Assembly (NCBI GenBank): GCA_023129675.1
Contig: JAGMBM010000001.1
Coordinates: forward strand, 1 to 8,331
DNA: 8,331 nucleotides
From: Hadesarchaea archaeon
GTDB taxonomy: Archaea > Hadarchaeota > Hadarchaeia > Hadarchaeales > Hadarchaeaceae
Direction: 5' to 3'
The position numbers and the translations under genes were made by a program. The notes beneath the pieces were generated by a model that worked only from the letters and a program-made list of their open reading frames with translations, ran no database searches and had not been told where the DNA came from. Every line of letters begins with the position of its first letter. Within the stretch, counting starts at the first letter, position 1. Of this stretch, positions 8,239-8,331 are shown piece after piece.

Positions 8239-8331
8239 GTATCAAACTCGGAGCCGACGAAATGCGTTACATCGCCCTTTTCGAGAGTCTGACTAGGGCG
8301 AAGGTTCACGATTGTATAATCCACGAGAACG
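8235..8331 (+). CDS. nusA: NusA-like transcription factor (5' fragment, runs off the window)
   Basis: Archaeal NusA is a short protein made of KH RNA-binding domains, thought to act in transcription elongation and termination; it lacks the bacterial polymerase-binding N-terminal domain. Only the first 32 codons are here, beginning MSIKLGADEMRYIALFESLT and continuing RAKVHDCIIHEN. The EMRYIALFESLT and VHDCII segments match the start of the archaeal family. ATG 8235 overlaps the rpl30e stop (ATGA), and GGGGG (8223-8227) is 7 nt upstream. The identification rests on this short segment plus the conserved gene order. Confidence 0.87.

Overview
The window is a chromosomal housekeeping segment from an archaeon. 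It holds two tRNA genes followed by the archaeal RNA polymerase large-subunit operon, with all genes on the + strand. Archaeal origin is shown by the gene order rpoH-rpoB-rpoA1-rpoA2-rpl30e-nusA, the separate A' and A'' subunits, a eukaryote-like L30e, tRNA genes without an encoded CCA end, BRE/TATA-type promoter sequence, and a tRNA with an apparent bulge-helix-bulge intron. RpoB is one uninterrupted gene, unlike the split B'/B'' of most methanogens, Archaeoglobales and haloarchaea. RpoA is split, unlike the single gene I recall in Thaumarchaeota and their close relatives. Together with a non-canonical tRNA intron this fits a TACK-type lineage such as Crenarchaeota or Bathyarchaeia, but that placement is an inference and not firm.

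Layout. Positions 1-126 end in a tRNA-Asp(GTC) gene whose D arm is interrupted by about 31 nt. Positions 127-479 hold no long gene. They contain a T-run after the tRNA, a possible 36-codon very basic small gene resembling ribosomal protein eL41 (248-358), and a strong BRE/TATA element (441-455). tRNA-Lys(TTT) lies at 480-554, only 18 nt before rpoH. From 573 to the right edge the genes are packed with gaps of 0-12 nt or overlaps: rpoH (Rpo5), rpoB (Rpo2), rpoA1 (Rpo1N), rpoA2 (Rpo1C), rpl30e and the first 32 codons of nusA.

How they work together. rpoB, rpoA1 and rpoA2 encode the catalytic core of RNA polymerase: the DFDGD metal-binding loop and bridge helix are in A', the trigger loop in A'', and the hybrid-binding and fork regions in B. 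rpoH encodes the small Rpo5 subunit that joins the jaw. NusA is a KH-domain transcription factor and L30e a ribosomal protein, so the operon couples transcription and translation machinery. No promoter is visible between tRNA-Lys and rpoH, which suggests the tRNA and the operon share a transcript. At three junctions the stop codon of one gene lies inside the Shine-Dalgarno sequence of the next, pointing to translational coupling.

The large genes look intact and ordinary. I see no defence system, mobile element, CRISPR array or intein. The points worth a second look are the tRNA-Asp intron, the unannotated basic small ORF, the tRNA-Lys/rpoH linkage and the repeated junction sequences.
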